Counted from the stretch's first letter, positions 8,719 through 17,442 are shown. The stretch is 64,000 nucleotides of DNA from Acidimicrobiales bacterium (GCA_040219515.1 JAVJSI010000016.1:125390-189389); one strand, 5' to 3'. Numbers and translations are program-made. The notes: a model not told the origin generated them from the letters alone.

Positions 8719-9178
8719 ACGTCCGGTGCCGGGAAAGTGGTTCGAGGAACTCGCCGTCGGGCTCGTGATACCGCACGCACTGCGCCGCACGGTGACCGAA
8801 GCCGACAATGTCGGCTTCTCCACGATGACGATGAATCCGGCCTGGCTGCACCTCGACTTCGACTACGCAACCAACGAGACCGAGTTCGGTCGGCCGCTGG
8901 TGAACTCGTTGTTGACGCTCGGCATCGTCGTCGGCATCTCGGTCCACGAGACGACCCTCGGCACGACGGTGGCCAACCTCGGATTCGACAAGGTCGACTT
9001 CCCGGCCCCGCTGTTCCACGGCGACACGATCCGCGTGGAGACCGAGGTGGTGGCGGCTCGCGAGTCGTCCAGCCGACCGGGTCAGGGCATCGTCACCTTC
9101 GAGCATCGTGGGTTCAACCAGGAGGACTCCCTGGTGTGCCGGGCCCGGCGCAACGCGTTGATGCTGCGCCGCCCCTGA
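8711..9178 (+). CDS. MaoC-family (R)-specific enoyl-CoA hydratase/dehydratase
   Basis: Hot-dog-fold dehydratase of 155 residues acting on an acyl-CoA. It has the [11 protein letters not shown]-terminus and [20 protein letters not shown] in the place of the hydratase motif, plus a [17 protein letters not shown] segment found in MaoC and mesaconyl-CoA hydratase-like proteins. It ends 2 bp before the convergent CitE-like lyase gene and close to an acyl-CoA dehydrogenase. The same trio (FadE19, MaoC-like Rv2499c, CitE-like Rv2498c) occurs in the leucine-catabolic locus of M. tuberculosis. TAGTGT at 8699-8704 ends 6 nt before the ATG, so it may have its own leaderless promoter inside the upstream ORF. 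Confidence 0.85.
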   Translation: MAERPVPGKWFEELAVGLVIPHALRRTVTEADNVGFSTMTMNPAWLHLDFDYATNETEFGRPLVNSLLTLGIVVGISVHETTLGTTVANLGFDKVDFPAPLFHGDTIRVETEVVAARESSSRPGQGIVTFEHRGFNQEDSLVCRARRNALMLRRP

Positions 9179-9180
9179 AC

Positions 9181-10023
9181 TCAGTCGGCCAGGGAGAGCA
9201 GGCGCCGCGCTTGACGGGCCACCGGCTCGTCGACCATCTGACCCTCGAAGTCGATTGCCGCGACGCCACCGGCCGAGGCGGTCTCGTAGGCGTCGAGCAG
9301 GCGGCGAGCCCGGTCCACGGCCTCGACCGAGGGCGTGAATGCCGCATTGGCGATGCTGACCTGGGCCGGGTGGATGCAGAGCTTGCCCGCGTAGCCCATG
9401 GCCAGGGCCTGCTCGGCCTCTCGTCGCGACCGGTCGTCGTCGCGGAAGTCGGCGACCACCTGGTCGAGGGTGGGGACCTCGGCCAATCGACCGGCCAGGA
9501 CGACGAGGCTGCGGGCGATGTGGACCTCGTCGTTGGACGACGTGCGGGAACCGCCCATGTCGGCGATGAAGTCCTCGGCCCCGAAGTAGGCGGCGGCGAC
9601 GACCGGGTGCGCGAGCGTGAGCCGCGCGTCGGCTACGCCCAGCGCCGTTTCGATCCCGGCGATCACGGCGAGGTCGGCCCGTCCGGCCGACGCCAGGGCC
9701 TCGCGGACCTGGTCCAAACCCTCCCGCGTCTCGATCTTCGGGACGACGACGGCGGCCAGGCCGTCGGGCAGCCCGGCGATGTCGTCGGCGAACCATTCCG
9801 TGCTCGGATCGTTGACCCGAACGGCGACCGCCGCCCGGCTCTCGACGGTCGCCATGAGCTCGGGCAGCGCCACCCGGGCGCTCTGCTTGGCCCCGATCGG
9901 GGTGGCGTCCTCGAGGTCGATGGCGATCAGGTCGGCGCCACTGTTCGGCATCTTGGCCACGAGGTCGGGTCGCACGGCCGGCGCGAAGAGCAGCGAGCGA
10001 AGTCGAGCGGGCAGCATCGTCAC
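9181..10023 (-). CDS. CitE-like CoA-ester lyase (HpcH/HpaI aldolase family)
   Basis: TIM-barrel lyase that cleaves beta-hydroxyacyl-CoA esters such as malyl-, citramalyl- or 3-hydroxy-3-methylglutaryl-CoA. The 280-residue product begins RSLLFAPAVRPDLVAKMP and has DLIAIDLEDA (metal-binding Asp/Glu), VRVNDP, VVVPKIET and GYAGKLCIHPAQV, all family hallmarks. GTG at 10023 overlaps the dehydrogenase stop as GTGA; an ATG two codons later is the alternative. Citrate-lyase alpha and gamma subunits are absent, so it is a stand-alone lyase. Context with MaoC and acyl-CoA dehydrogenase favours a role in branched acyl-CoA (leucine-type) breakdown, by analogy with Rv2498c. Confidence 0.88.
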   Translation of the reverse strand: MTMLPARLRSLLFAPAVRPDLVAKMPNSGADLIAIDLEDATPIGAKQSARVALPELMATVESRAAVAVRVNDPSTEWFADDIAGLPDGLAAVVVPKIETREGLDQVREALASAGRADLAVIAGIETALGVADARLTLAHPVVAAAYFGAEDFIADMGGSRTSSNDEVHIARSLVVLAGRLAEVPTLDQVVADFRDDDRSRREAEQALAMGYAGKLCIHPAQVSIANAAFTPSVEAVDRARRLLDAYETASAGGVAAIDFEGQMVDEPVARQARRLLSLAD

Positions 10024-11177
10024 GCGTTTCCGAGTCGCTTGGCGACCTCTTCGAGCATGACCTCGGTGGCGCCGCCGCCGATGGGAAGGATGCGAGCGTC
10101 GCGGCTCATGCGCTCGACCGTGGTCTCGCGCATGTAGCCCATGCCACCGTGGAACTGCACACAGTCGTACATGACCTCGTTGATCATCTCGCAGGCCCAC
10201 GCCTTGAGGCCGGAGGTCTCCCGGACCGGGTCGATGCCCTGCTCGGCGAGCCACGCGCAGTGGTACATCGAGGCCCGAGCGGCGTCGACCTGGGCCTGGC
10301 GCATGGCGAGCCGTTGCCGAATGGCACCGAGGTCGAACAGGTGTCCGCCGAAGGCCGAGCGGTCCTTCGTGTATTCGACGGTGATGTCGATCGCTCGCTG
10401 GGCGGCCCCGATGCCCATGCCCACCAGGACCAGTCGCTCGTTCTGGAAGTTCTGCATCGTCTGGTAGAAACCGCGGTGCACGGTGCCCAGCAGCTGTTCG
10501 TCGCCGACCCACACGTCGTCGAGACGGAGCTCGGCGGTGTCGGAACAACGCCATCCGGTCTTGTCGAGTGTGTTGGCGACGGAGAAGCCCTCGGTGCCCT
10601 TCTCGACCAGGAACATCGAGATGCCGTAGCGGTCGTCGGGCTGGGTACGGGCGGCGATGATGGTCATGTCGCCGTAGGCCGCGTTGGTGATGAACATCTT
10701 CGATCCGTTGATGCGCCACCCGTCGCCGTCCTTGTCGGCCCGGGTGCGGATGCCGGCGACGTCGGACCCGGCGTCGGGTTCGGTCACCCCGATCGACAGG
10801 ATGCATTTCCCGGCGAGTACATCGGGGAGATATCGGGTGAGCTGGTCGTCGGAACCGGAGTTGAGCAGATGGGGGAGCGCCATGTCGGTGTGGTCCAGCA
10901 CCGTCACGTCGAAGCCTGCGTAGGTCGACGAGCCGAGCGCTTCGGCGAAGGTGAGGGAGGCGAGAGGACCGAGGCCCAAACCCCCCTGATCTTCCGGTAC
11001 CCGGAGGCCGAACATGCCCAGTGCGCCCATCTTCTGGAGCACGTCGCGGGGCACGAACCCGTCGAGCTCCCACTGCGCGGCCTGGGGCACGACCTCGTTG
11101 GCCACGAAGTCGAGGGTCTGTTGGTGGAGGGCGCTGAGGTCGTCGTCGAGCTGGGCGACGTTCGGAACGGAACTCAT
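10020..11177 (-). CDS. Acyl-CoA dehydrogenase
   Basis: FAD enzyme introducing the alpha,beta double bond into an acyl-CoA. The 385-residue product shows the FAD/substrate signature SIGVTEPDAGSDVAGIRT, NGSKMFITNAAYGD, a GWRCSDTAEL segment and the C-terminal FHGGMGYMRETTVERMSRDARILPIGGGATEV. The frame extends upstream, but ATG 11177 gives the normal N-terminus and is 7 nt from TACGCT (11185-11190, minus strand). A perfect 14-bp palindrome lies just upstream of that -10. The gene is coupled to the CitE-like lyase by GTGA overlap. Substrate class is not decided by the sequence; isovaleryl- or citronellyl-type is possible. Confidence 0.92.
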   Translation of the reverse strand: MSSVPNVAQLDDDLSALHQQTLDFVANEVVPQAAQWELDGFVPRDVLQKMGALGMFGLRVPEDQGGLGLGPLASLTFAEALGSSTYAGFDVTVLDHTDMALPHLLNSGSDDQLTRYLPDVLAGKCILSIGVTEPDAGSDVAGIRTRADKDGDGWRINGSKMFITNAAYGDMTIIAARTQPDDRYGISMFLVEKGTEGFSVANTLDKTGWRCSDTAELRLDDVWVGDEQLLGTVHRGFYQTMQNFQNERLVLVGMGIGAAQRAIDITVEYTKDRSAFGGHLFDLGAIRQRLAMRQAQVDAARASMYHCAWLAEQGIDPVRETSGLKAWACEMINEVMYDCVQFHGGMGYMRETTVERMSRDARILPIGGGATEVMLEEVAKRLGNA

Positions 11178-11191
11178 GGGGAGCAGCGTAG

Positions 11192-11205
11192 GCCTGACGT
11201 CAGGC
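11192..11205. promoter_or_regulatory. Perfect palindrome at the acyl-CoA dehydrogenase promoter
   Basis: GCCTGACGTCAGGC (14 bp, no mismatch) sits directly upstream of the minus-strand -10 TACGCT (11185-11190), between the -10 and -35 positions, and covers the stop codon of the oxidoreductase gene. Confidence 0.6.
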
Positions 11206-14200
11206 TGACGCGAGCCGCTCGAGGGTCGCCCGGAAGCGTTCGACGTTCGCCATCTTGACGCCCTCGTAGCCGCGGACGAGATCGGCGGCCTCGGCGATGG
11301 CGAGCGCGCGTCCGACATCGTCGGGGGTCGGTGCGGCGCCGAGCGCATCGGTGATCGCGGTGAGGTACTCCTCGGGTAGCGCCCGTTCTATGCGGCGCAC
11401 CTCGGCCCGGCCGAAGGGGTCGAGCGGGGTGCCGCGAAGGCGCTTCGCCTTCGCCAGGAGCCTGAACGCCGGTTGCCAGCGGGTGTTGATCGACAGCTTC
11501 GAGCTGCGACCGAGTGCCCGCAGGGTGGGGGGATGCAGTCGCCATGCGACCTTGTCGCCCGGTGCGGCGACTTCGTCGACCGCTCGGTGGCCGTCGGGAT
11601 CGAGCATCAGGCGAGCCACCTCGTACTCGTCCTTGTAGGCCATCAGCTTGAAGAGGCCCTCGGCGGTCGCGTCCAGCAGCTCGGGCGAACCCGCCACGGC
11701 GTCGACCGCCTCGAGCGCGCCGAGGAATCGTCCGGCCAGGCGCTGGTTCTGGAAGGCGATGAGCTCGGCCGTGTTGCGAGTGATCATCTCAGCCCGCGAC
11801 GCGTCACCCCTCGCGAGCTCCTGGATCCGCTTCTCGAGCCCGGCCGGCACCACGGGCGACGGCCTCGGGACGACACGGTGTCGGGCGGCGTCCACGACGG
11901 TGGGATCGGCGACCTGCCATCGACCCCAGCGAAAGGACGCCAGGTTGAGGTCGACAGCCACGCCGTTCAGCTCGATCGCGTGCTCGAGCGACTCGGGGGC
12001 GATCGGCAGGAGGCCGGCCTGTACGGCCATCCCGATGACGAAGATGTTCGCACCGACGGAGTCGCCCACCAGGTCGCCGCAGATCGTGGCGGCGTCGGCC
12101 CAGTGCCGGGCCCCGTCCCGGGTGCCCTCGTCGATGCGCCGGAGCAGGTGTTCGGTCGACGGCATCTCGGTCTCGGGGCGGGCGATCTTCGCGCCGGGCG
12201 GGGTGAGCGCGAGCGAGCCGACGACCGAGGTGCGGCTCGGATCGGTGGCGTCGAGCCCGCTCCACGAGGAGGCGACGAGGAGATCGAACGCCAGGAGCAG
12301 GTCGGCCTGACCGGCGCCGACGCGGCTGCTGCCCGGGAGCGTACCGTGGGCGATCCGGACGTCGGAGACGACGGGCCCGGCTTTCTGTGACAGCCCGATC
12401 TGGTCGAGGCCGAGCACCTCGGCGCCCTCGAACATCGCGGCGGTGCCGAGCAGCTGCGAGACGGTGACCACGCCGGTGCCTCCGATGCCGGTGATGTGGA
12501 CGCTGACATCGTCGGCGGTCCGCGGCGAGGGTGCCGGTGGCTCAGGCGGTTGCGGCAGGGCCGCGGAGGGTGCGGCGGCGCGCCGGGGCCGCCACCAGCG
12601 CGACGGCCGGGTGGTGATCGAGATGAACGCAGGGCAGTCGCCTTCGAGACACGACAGGTCGAGATTGCAGCTGTCCTGGTCGATCGTGGTCTTGCGGCCG
12701 AACTCGGTGTCGAGGGGTTGGACCGAGAGGCAGTTGGATACCCGGGCGCAGTCGCCACAGCCCTCACACACCCGATGATTGATGACCACGCGGGTGGGTG
12801 GCATGGCCACCTTTCCCCGCTTGCGATCGCGACGGGCCTCCGCTGCGCAGCGTTGGTCGTGGATGAGCACGGTGACGCCCCGGACGCCGGCCAGGGCCCG
12901 CTGCGCGTCGTCCAGCCGCGTACGGTCCCACACGTCGACCTCCGGCGGCAGTCGCATCGCCCGGGCCCGATCGGGATCCTCACTGGTGACGATGACGCGC
13001 TTGACACCCTGGGCGAGCAGCTGCCGGCACACCCGGGGGAGCTCGATGCGGCCGGTCGGATCCTGCCCGCCGGTCATGGCCACGGCGCCGTTCCACAGGA
13101 GCTTGTAGGTCATGTTGGCGTCGGCCGCGATGGCAGCGGTGATGGCGAGCTGACCGGAGTGGAAGAACGTGCCGTCGCCGAGGTTTTGCACCATGTGCGG
13201 CGTGTCGACGAAGGGCGCCATCCCGATCCACTGGGTGCCCTCGTTGCCCATGCACGTGATGCCGGCGATGTCGCCGTAGCGCTCGTCGTCGCCGAGGAGC
13301 ACCATCGTGTGGCACCCGATGCCCGCCCCGACGAGCGTGCCCGGCTCGACCACCGTGCTGCGATTGTGGGGGCAACCGGAACAGAAGTACGGGGTGCGAG
13401 AGACGGCCAGCGGGATGCGCTCCCGGGTCGGCGGCTCGGTGCGCAGACGGCCGCCGAGTCGCTCCTGGAGCTCGGTGCGCAGAACCGGGATGATCTCGTC
13501 TGCGTGCAGCGCCCCGGATGCCGGCACCAGCAACTTCTCGAACTCGTCGGCTCGCCCGACCACGGTGGGGTGATGGCTGGCGTTGTAGAGCGCGTCCTTC
13601 ACGAGCGACTCGACGTTGGGGGTCTTCTCCTCGATCACGAGGATGCGCTCGAGTCCGCGGGCGAACGTCCGGATGGTGGACACGTTGAACGGAATCGGCA
13701 TGCCCAGTTTGAGGAGTCGGATGCCGGCGCTCTCGATGTCGGCGTCGGTCTCGAGCCCGATGCGACGGAGCGCCTCGCGGAGCTCCCGGTAGGTGATGCC
13801 CGATGCGACGATGCCGATCCAGGCGTCGCTCGGATCGATCGTCACGTGATTGAGACGGTTGACCGCGGCGTACTCGAGAGCCAGCGGCGCGCGGACCTCG
13901 ATGATCTCGCGTTCGATGTCGAGCGAGGTCGGGGTGAGCAGCACGCCGTTGGGCCGGTGGGCATAGGTTCGGCCGTCGATGGTCGGGATCACCGGCGTGA
14001 CGCGATCGGGATCGAGATCGACGGTGCTCGAGCCGTCGGCGACATCGGCCACGATCTTCAGGCTGACCCACAGCCCGGTGGCTCGGCTGAGCGCGATGGC
14101 GTGACGACCGAGGTCGAGCGCCTCTTCGGGGTCACCGGGATAGAGCACGGGGATGTGGAGCGACGCCAACACCCCTGCCGAGGTCGACGGCAGCGTCGAG

Positions 14201-14658
14201 GACTTGGCGGCCGGGTCGTCGCCGACGAGGGCGACGGCGCCGCCCAGGGGGTCGCTTCCCGCGAACGCGGCATGACGCAGCGCATCGGCGGCACGATCGA
14301 CGCCGGGCGCCTTGCCGTACCAGAGTCCGAGCACCCCGTCGTAGCGGGTGTCGGGACGCGTCGATGCCAGCTGGCTTCCCATGACCGCAGTGGCGGCGTA
14401 CTCCTCGTTGACGGAGGGTCGGAGCACGACCGGGAGGTCGGCTGCCTCCTTGGCAGCCGCCGCGAGCGCGCTGTCGAGTCCACCGAGCGGTGAGCCCGGG
14501 TAGCCGGCGGCGAACGCTGCGGTCCGAAGGCCGTTGCGTCGGTCGACGCGGAGTTGCTCCACCGGGAGCCGCGCGAGGGCCTGGATGCCGGTCATGAACA
14601 CGGTGCCGGCGTCGTGCGTGTAGCGATCGCTCAGTCGGTAGGTGTCGGCGTCGGTCAC
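11200..14658 (-). CDS. Fused indolepyruvate/2-oxoacid:ferredoxin oxidoreductase
   Basis: Oxidatively decarboxylates an aryl or branched 2-oxoacid to its CoA ester with reduction of ferredoxin. The 1152-residue chain is the single-polypeptide form. It opens with a pyrimidine-binding domain (AAGYPGSPLGGLD, RPSVNEEYAATAVMGSQ), followed by a TPP-binding domain (PYFCSGCPHNRS ... GNEGTQWIGMAPF, GDGTFFHSG). A cysteine-rich 4Fe-4S region (CEGCGDCARVSNC, then CNLDLSCLEGDCP) comes next, and a gamma-type domain starts near ITGIGGTGVVTVSQ. GTG start with an upstream GGAAGG. It may feed the acyl-CoA genes that follow by producing isovaleryl- or arylacetyl-CoA; that link is inference from adjacency. Confidence 0.9.
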   Translation of the reverse strand: MTDADTYRLSDRYTHDAGTVFMTGIQALARLPVEQLRVDRRNGLRTAAFAAGYPGSPLGGLDSALAAAAKEAADLPVVLRPSVNEEYAATAVMGSQLASTRPDTRYDGVLGLWYGKAPGVDRAADALRHAAFAGSDPLGGAVALVGDDPAAKSSTLPSTSAGVLASLHIPVLYPGDPEEALDLGRHAIALSRATGLWVSLKIVADVADGSSTVDLDPDRVTPVIPTIDGRTYAHRPNGVLLTPTSLDIEREIIEVRAPLALEYAAVNRLNHVTIDPSDAWIGIVASGITYRELREALRRIGLETDADIESAGIRLLKLGMPIPFNVSTIRTFARGLERILVIEEKTPNVESLVKDALYNASHHPTVVGRADEFEKLLVPASGALHADEIIPVLRTELQERLGGRLRTEPPTRERIPLAVSRTPYFCSGCPHNRSTVVEPGTLVGAGIGCHTMVLLGDDERYGDIAGITCMGNEGTQWIGMAPFVDTPHMVQNLGDGTFFHSGQLAITAAIAADANMTYKLLWNGAVAMTGGQDPTGRIELPRVCRQLLAQGVKRVIVTSEDPDRARAMRLPPEVDVWDRTRLDDAQRALAGVRGVTVLIHDQRCAAEARRDRKRGKVAMPPTRVVINHRVCEGCGDCARVSNCLSVQPLDTEFGRKTTIDQDSCNLDLSCLEGDCPAFISITTRPSRWWRPRRAAAPSAALPQPPEPPAPSPRTADDVSVHITGIGGTGVVTVSQLLGTAAMFEGAEVLGLDQIGLSQKAGPVVSDVRIAHGTLPGSSRVGAGQADLLLAFDLLVASSWSGLDATDPSRTSVVGSLALTPPGAKIARPETEMPSTEHLLRRIDEGTRDGARHWADAATICGDLVGDSVGANIFVIGMAVQAGLLPIAPESLEHAIELNGVAVDLNLASFRWGRWQVADPTVVDAARHRVVPRPSPVVPAGLEKRIQELARGDASRAEMITRNTAELIAFQNQRLAGRFLGALEAVDAVAGSPELLDATAEGLFKLMAYKDEYEVARLMLDPDGHRAVDEVAAPGDKVAWRLHPPTLRALGRSSKLSINTRWQPAFRLLAKAKRLRGTPLDPFGRAEVRRIERALPEEYLTAITDALGAAPTPDDVGRALAIAEAADLVRGYEGVKMANVERFRATLERLASA

Positions 14659-14680
14659 TCTCGGCCTTCCTGGTCGACGG

Positions 14681-14697
14681 CAGGGTTTTCAGCCCTG
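14681..14697. promoter_or_regulatory. Inverted repeat between divergent IOR and SnoaL genes
   Basis: CAGGG ... CCCTG with a 7-nt centre lies in the 67-bp gap between the oxidoreductase start (14658) and the SnoaL operon start (14726). It sits just upstream of the TACCTT hexamer (14712-14717). A shared repressor site is possible; no matching factor is in the window. Confidence 0.3.
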
Positions 14698-14725
14698 TCC
14701 GAGTATGGCACTACCTTCGTGAGCG

Positions 14726-15205
14726 ATGGCTGCGACCCCGAACGACACTGCCGCGAGGAACGCTGCCGACATCGAAGCGATCCGCCGGCTCAAGGCCCGC
14801 TACTTCCGCCTGCTCGACCAGAAACGGTGGGACGACTGGCGCGACGTGTTCGTCCGCGATGTCGAGATCCTCACACCCGACGACACGGGCGACCCGAATC
14901 CGATCGTCGGGCGTGACCGCTTCGTCGACGGCCTGGCCGAGATGCTGGCGACGGTCACGACGGTGCACCACGGTCACATGGTCGAGATCGAGGTCGACGG
15001 CGACGTTGCCACCGGCATCTGGTCGATGGAGGACCATCTCTTCTGGCCGCCCGAGATCGGGCTCGGCCACATGTGGGGCACCGGTTGGTACGAAGAGGAC
15101 TATCGCCGAGACGACGACGGCGAGTGGCGCATCGCCAGGATGTATCTCCGTCGGATCCGAGTGGAATCCGACGGCAAGCAGATGTTCCCCAGGGAGGGCG
15201 AATGA
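14726..15205 (+). CDS. SnoaL-like (NTF2 fold) protein
   Basis: A 159-residue cone-shaped alpha+beta barrel protein of the SnoaL_4 type, the family of steroid/polyketide cyclases, isomerases and bile-acid dehydratases. Visible features are IEAIRRLKARYFRLLDQKRWDDWRDVF with the family's early Tyr/Asp pair, then VHHGHMVEIEVDGDVATGIWSMED and a terminal GEWRIARMYLRRIRVE. It starts at ATG 14726, 8 nt after TACCTT, and is the first of four genes joined by ATGA/GTGA overlaps, so it heads an operon. The reaction is unknown; its companions (VOC, sulfotransferase, second SnoaL) suggest a polycyclic or lipid substrate. Confidence 0.82.
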   Translation: MAATPNDTAARNAADIEAIRRLKARYFRLLDQKRWDDWRDVFVRDVEILTPDDTGDPNPIVGRDRFVDGLAEMLATVTTVHHGHMVEIEVDGDVATGIWSMEDHLFWPPEIGLGHMWGTGWYEEDYRRDDDGEWRIARMYLRRIRVESDGKQMFPREGE

Positions 15206-15678
15206 GCGAGAGTTCCACACGTCAGCGCGGCGTCAACCGGGTGGTGATGGCCGTTCGTGACATCGATGCCGGTCGGGCGTTCTACGAGAAGCTGCTCGGC
15301 TGCACCTTCCACCATGGCAACGACGAGGAGGCGGCCGCATTCGGCGTGCGGATGCTGTTCAGCTGGGACGGTGGCATCGAGCTCGTCGCGCCGATCGAGG
15401 GTCGTGACAGCTACATCGGAAAGATCGTCGACGAGCGGGGTGAAGGCATCATCGGCGTCGTCTGGGCGGTGGCCGACGCCGACGCCTCGAAGGCGGCCGG
15501 CGAGGAGCTCGGCGTCACCACGTTCCACACACTCGACTACTCACAGGCGCAGATCGACGCCGACCTCCAGGGCCGGTTCCGGCGCTACTACGAGCACTTC
15601 ATGGGGGGCCCCGACACGCCGCTGGGCGATGCCTCGGTGCTCGTCGGCGAGTTCGACATTGCCGACGAGCCGTCGTGA
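15202..15678 (+). CDS. VOC-family (glyoxalase/dioxygenase superfamily) protein
   Basis: A 158-residue protein with the beta-alpha-beta-beta-beta modules of the vicinal oxygen chelate fold, beginning VNRVVMAVRDIDAGRAFYEKLLGCTF. The segment FSWDGGIELVAPIEG may supply one metal ligand (Glu), but the usual His at the first position is not clear, so it may be a non-catalytic or isomerase-type member. ATG 15202 overlaps the preceding stop (ATGA), and its own stop overlaps the sulfotransferase start (GTGA). Function is not assigned beyond the fold. Confidence 0.78.
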   Translation: MSESSTRQRGVNRVVMAVRDIDAGRAFYEKLLGCTFHHGNDEEAAAFGVRMLFSWDGGIELVAPIEGRDSYIGKIVDERGEGIIGVVWAVADADASKAAGEELGVTTFHTLDYSQAQIDADLQGRFRRYYEHFMGGPDTPLGDASVLVGEFDIADEPS

Positions 15679-16970
15679 GCAGGCCTGCCGCCGTCCGAAT
15701 CCACGACCTCGTCGCCCCCGAGTTCACGCCGGAGATCGCCGCCGCCTTCGACATGGTGGCGCCGCTGGCCGAGGCGCTCGACTGGTCACCCGACGCGATC
15801 CTCGGTCAGGCCACGGCCGAGACCGGCCTCGACGACTTCGGCGACGATCTGCACGTCGCGCCGCTGGCCGTGCTCTCGACCGCCCTGCGCGACGAGGCCG
15901 AGCTGTCCACGCTGGGTCAGCTCTCGAATCACGCAACGCTGGTCGGCCACGCCCGCCAGAAGCTTCTGGTCGAGGACCTGTTGCGTCGCCATCCCGAGAT
16001 CCACGAGATCGAGATCGAACGCCCGGTCGTCATCGCCGGTCAGGGGCGCACCGGCACGACCCATCTCCACAACCTGATGTCGAGCGACCGTTCGTTTCGC
16101 ACGATGCCGTACTGGGAGAGCCTCGAACCGGTGCCGCCGCGCGAGGAGCAGGACCTCGATCTCGGTACCGACTATCGGTCGGACCCGCGCTACCAGCGCT
16201 GCGCCGAAACGCTCGCCGGCCTCAACGAGGCCCTGCCGTACTTCAAGCGCATGCACGACATGTATCCCGAGCACGTGCACGAGGAGATCGCGCTGCTGGC
16301 GATCGTCCACGGCGGCATGGCCCCCGAGACGATGGCGGTCATGCCGACGTGGCGCGACTGGTACCTGGCCAGCGATCAGACGCCGCAGTACGAGTTCATG
16401 AAGACCGTGCTCAAGGCGATGACGTTCCTGGCCCGCGGCACCGAACGCAACGGGGGCCGGTGGCTGCTGAAGTCGCCGCAACACGTCGAACGACTGCGGG
16501 AACTGATCACCGTGTTCCCCGATGCGACCGTCGTGTGCACGCACCGCGATCCGGTGGCGGTGGCGAAGTCGATGTCGACCATGCTCGCCTACACGTCACG
16601 GATGAGCCGCGACCCGACGAAGCTGGTCGACGTCGGCCGCTACTGGATCGACCGTATGGGCACCATGTTCCAGGGCATGGCCGATCAGCGCGAGCTCGTG
16701 CCGGCCGATCAGTCCATCGACGTGAAGTTCCACGAGTTCATGGCCGACGACATCGCGACCGTGCGGCGCATCTACGAGCTGGCCGACCATCGCTGGGACG
16801 ACACCACCGAGGCGGGCATGCACGACTACATGGCGGACCACCCGCGGGGTGTCCACGGCAGCGTGACCTATCACATCGAGGAGGACTTCGGCGTCGACAC
16901 CGCCGAGCTGGCCCGGGACCTCGCGTTCTACGTCGAACGCTTCGATGTCCGAGTCGAAGGGGACCGATGA
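15675..16970 (+). CDS. PAPS-dependent sulfotransferase (Sulfotransfer_3 type)
   Basis: Probably transfers sulfate from PAPS to a hydroxyl of a lipid or sterol-like acceptor. The 431-residue product has the 5'-phosphosulfate loop VVIAGQGRTGTTHLHNLM near residue 117 and the 3'-phosphate-binding region ATVVCTHRDPVAVAKSM, followed by LKSPQHVERL-type contacts. It begins with GTG overlapping the VOC stop. Related proteins (for example Rv3529c) lie in the KstR cholesterol cluster of mycobacteria, which agrees with the catabolic context here; whether this family member sulfates or has been recruited otherwise is open. Confidence 0.85.
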   Translation: MSRPAAVRIHDLVAPEFTPEIAAAFDMVAPLAEALDWSPDAILGQATAETGLDDFGDDLHVAPLAVLSTALRDEAELSTLGQLSNHATLVGHARQKLLVEDLLRRHPEIHEIEIERPVVIAGQGRTGTTHLHNLMSSDRSFRTMPYWESLEPVPPREEQDLDLGTDYRSDPRYQRCAETLAGLNEALPYFKRMHDMYPEHVHEEIALLAIVHGGMAPETMAVMPTWRDWYLASDQTPQYEFMKTVLKAMTFLARGTERNGGRWLLKSPQHVERLRELITVFPDATVVCTHRDPVAVAKSMSTMLAYTSRMSRDPTKLVDVGRYWIDRMGTMFQGMADQRELVPADQSIDVKFHEFMADDIATVRRIYELADHRWDDTTEAGMHDYMADHPRGVHGSVTYHIEEDFGVDTAELARDLAFYVERFDVRVEGDR

Positions 16971-17353
16971 CGACAGCCGACGAGTCCAAGGCCGCGCTGG
17001 CGCGTTGGTACGACGAGATGTGGTTCCAGAAGAACTTCGCGCTGGTGCCCGAGTGTGTCGGCCCGATCTACACGCGTCACGAGGCCGGCGGCACGCGCAC
17101 GATCGCGGCCGAGCAGTACCGGGACTTCCTCCAGTCCGCGATGACCGACGTGCAGATCACCGACGGCCGCTATCGGCTCATCGCCGAGGACGACCATGTC
17201 GTGGCGATCGGGTCGTGGTCCTTCAACGGTCAGCAGTGGGACTGGGTCCAGGCGTTCCGCGTCGAACACGGAAAGCTGGTCGAGACCTGGCTCTCCGGTA
17301 TCGGCACCGACACCATGTGGTCCCCCGACGCCATCCGCCCCACCCCCTCCTGA
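16967..17353 (+). CDS. SnoaL-like polyketide-cyclase family protein
   Basis: A 128-residue NTF2-fold protein: LARWYDEMWFQKNFALVPECVGPIYTRHEAGG followed by the YRDFLQSAMTDVQITDGRYRLIAEDDHVVAIGSWSF strand pattern and a C-terminal FRVEHGKLVETW typical of SnoaL proteins. It is the last gene of the 14726-17353 operon (ATGA overlap with the sulfotransferase). A long hairpin element follows and may terminate both this operon and the convergent luciferase-like gene. Confidence 0.82.
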   Translation: MTTADESKAALARWYDEMWFQKNFALVPECVGPIYTRHEAGGTRTIAAEQYRDFLQSAMTDVQITDGRYRLIAEDDHVVAIGSWSFNGQQWDWVQAFRVEHGKLVETWLSGIGTDTMWSPDAIRPTPS

Positions 17354-17370
17354 GGTCCCCCCCCACCCCC

Positions 17371-17422
17371 GCAAATTGAGGCGAGTTGACCACCGCGAAG
17401 GTGGTCAACTCGCACCAAGTTC
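17371..17422. repeat. Hairpin family 1, copy 1 (bidirectional terminator-like)
   Basis: Perfect 14-bp inverted repeat GCGAGTTGACCACC (17381-17394) / GGTGGTCAACTCGC (17400-17413) around the loop GCGAA. An outer AAATTG / CAAGTT pairing has one mismatch. It fills the 89-bp gap between two convergent genes. Two further copies are at 19559 and 55305. Confidence 0.9.
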
Positions 17423-17442
17423 GTCGAGGGGCGGCGGCGTGA

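Noticed and set aside
12496-14493. Plus-strand frame of 665 codons opposite the 2-oxoacid oxidoreductase
   Set aside because: No recognisable domain; it mirrors the codon bias of the real gene.
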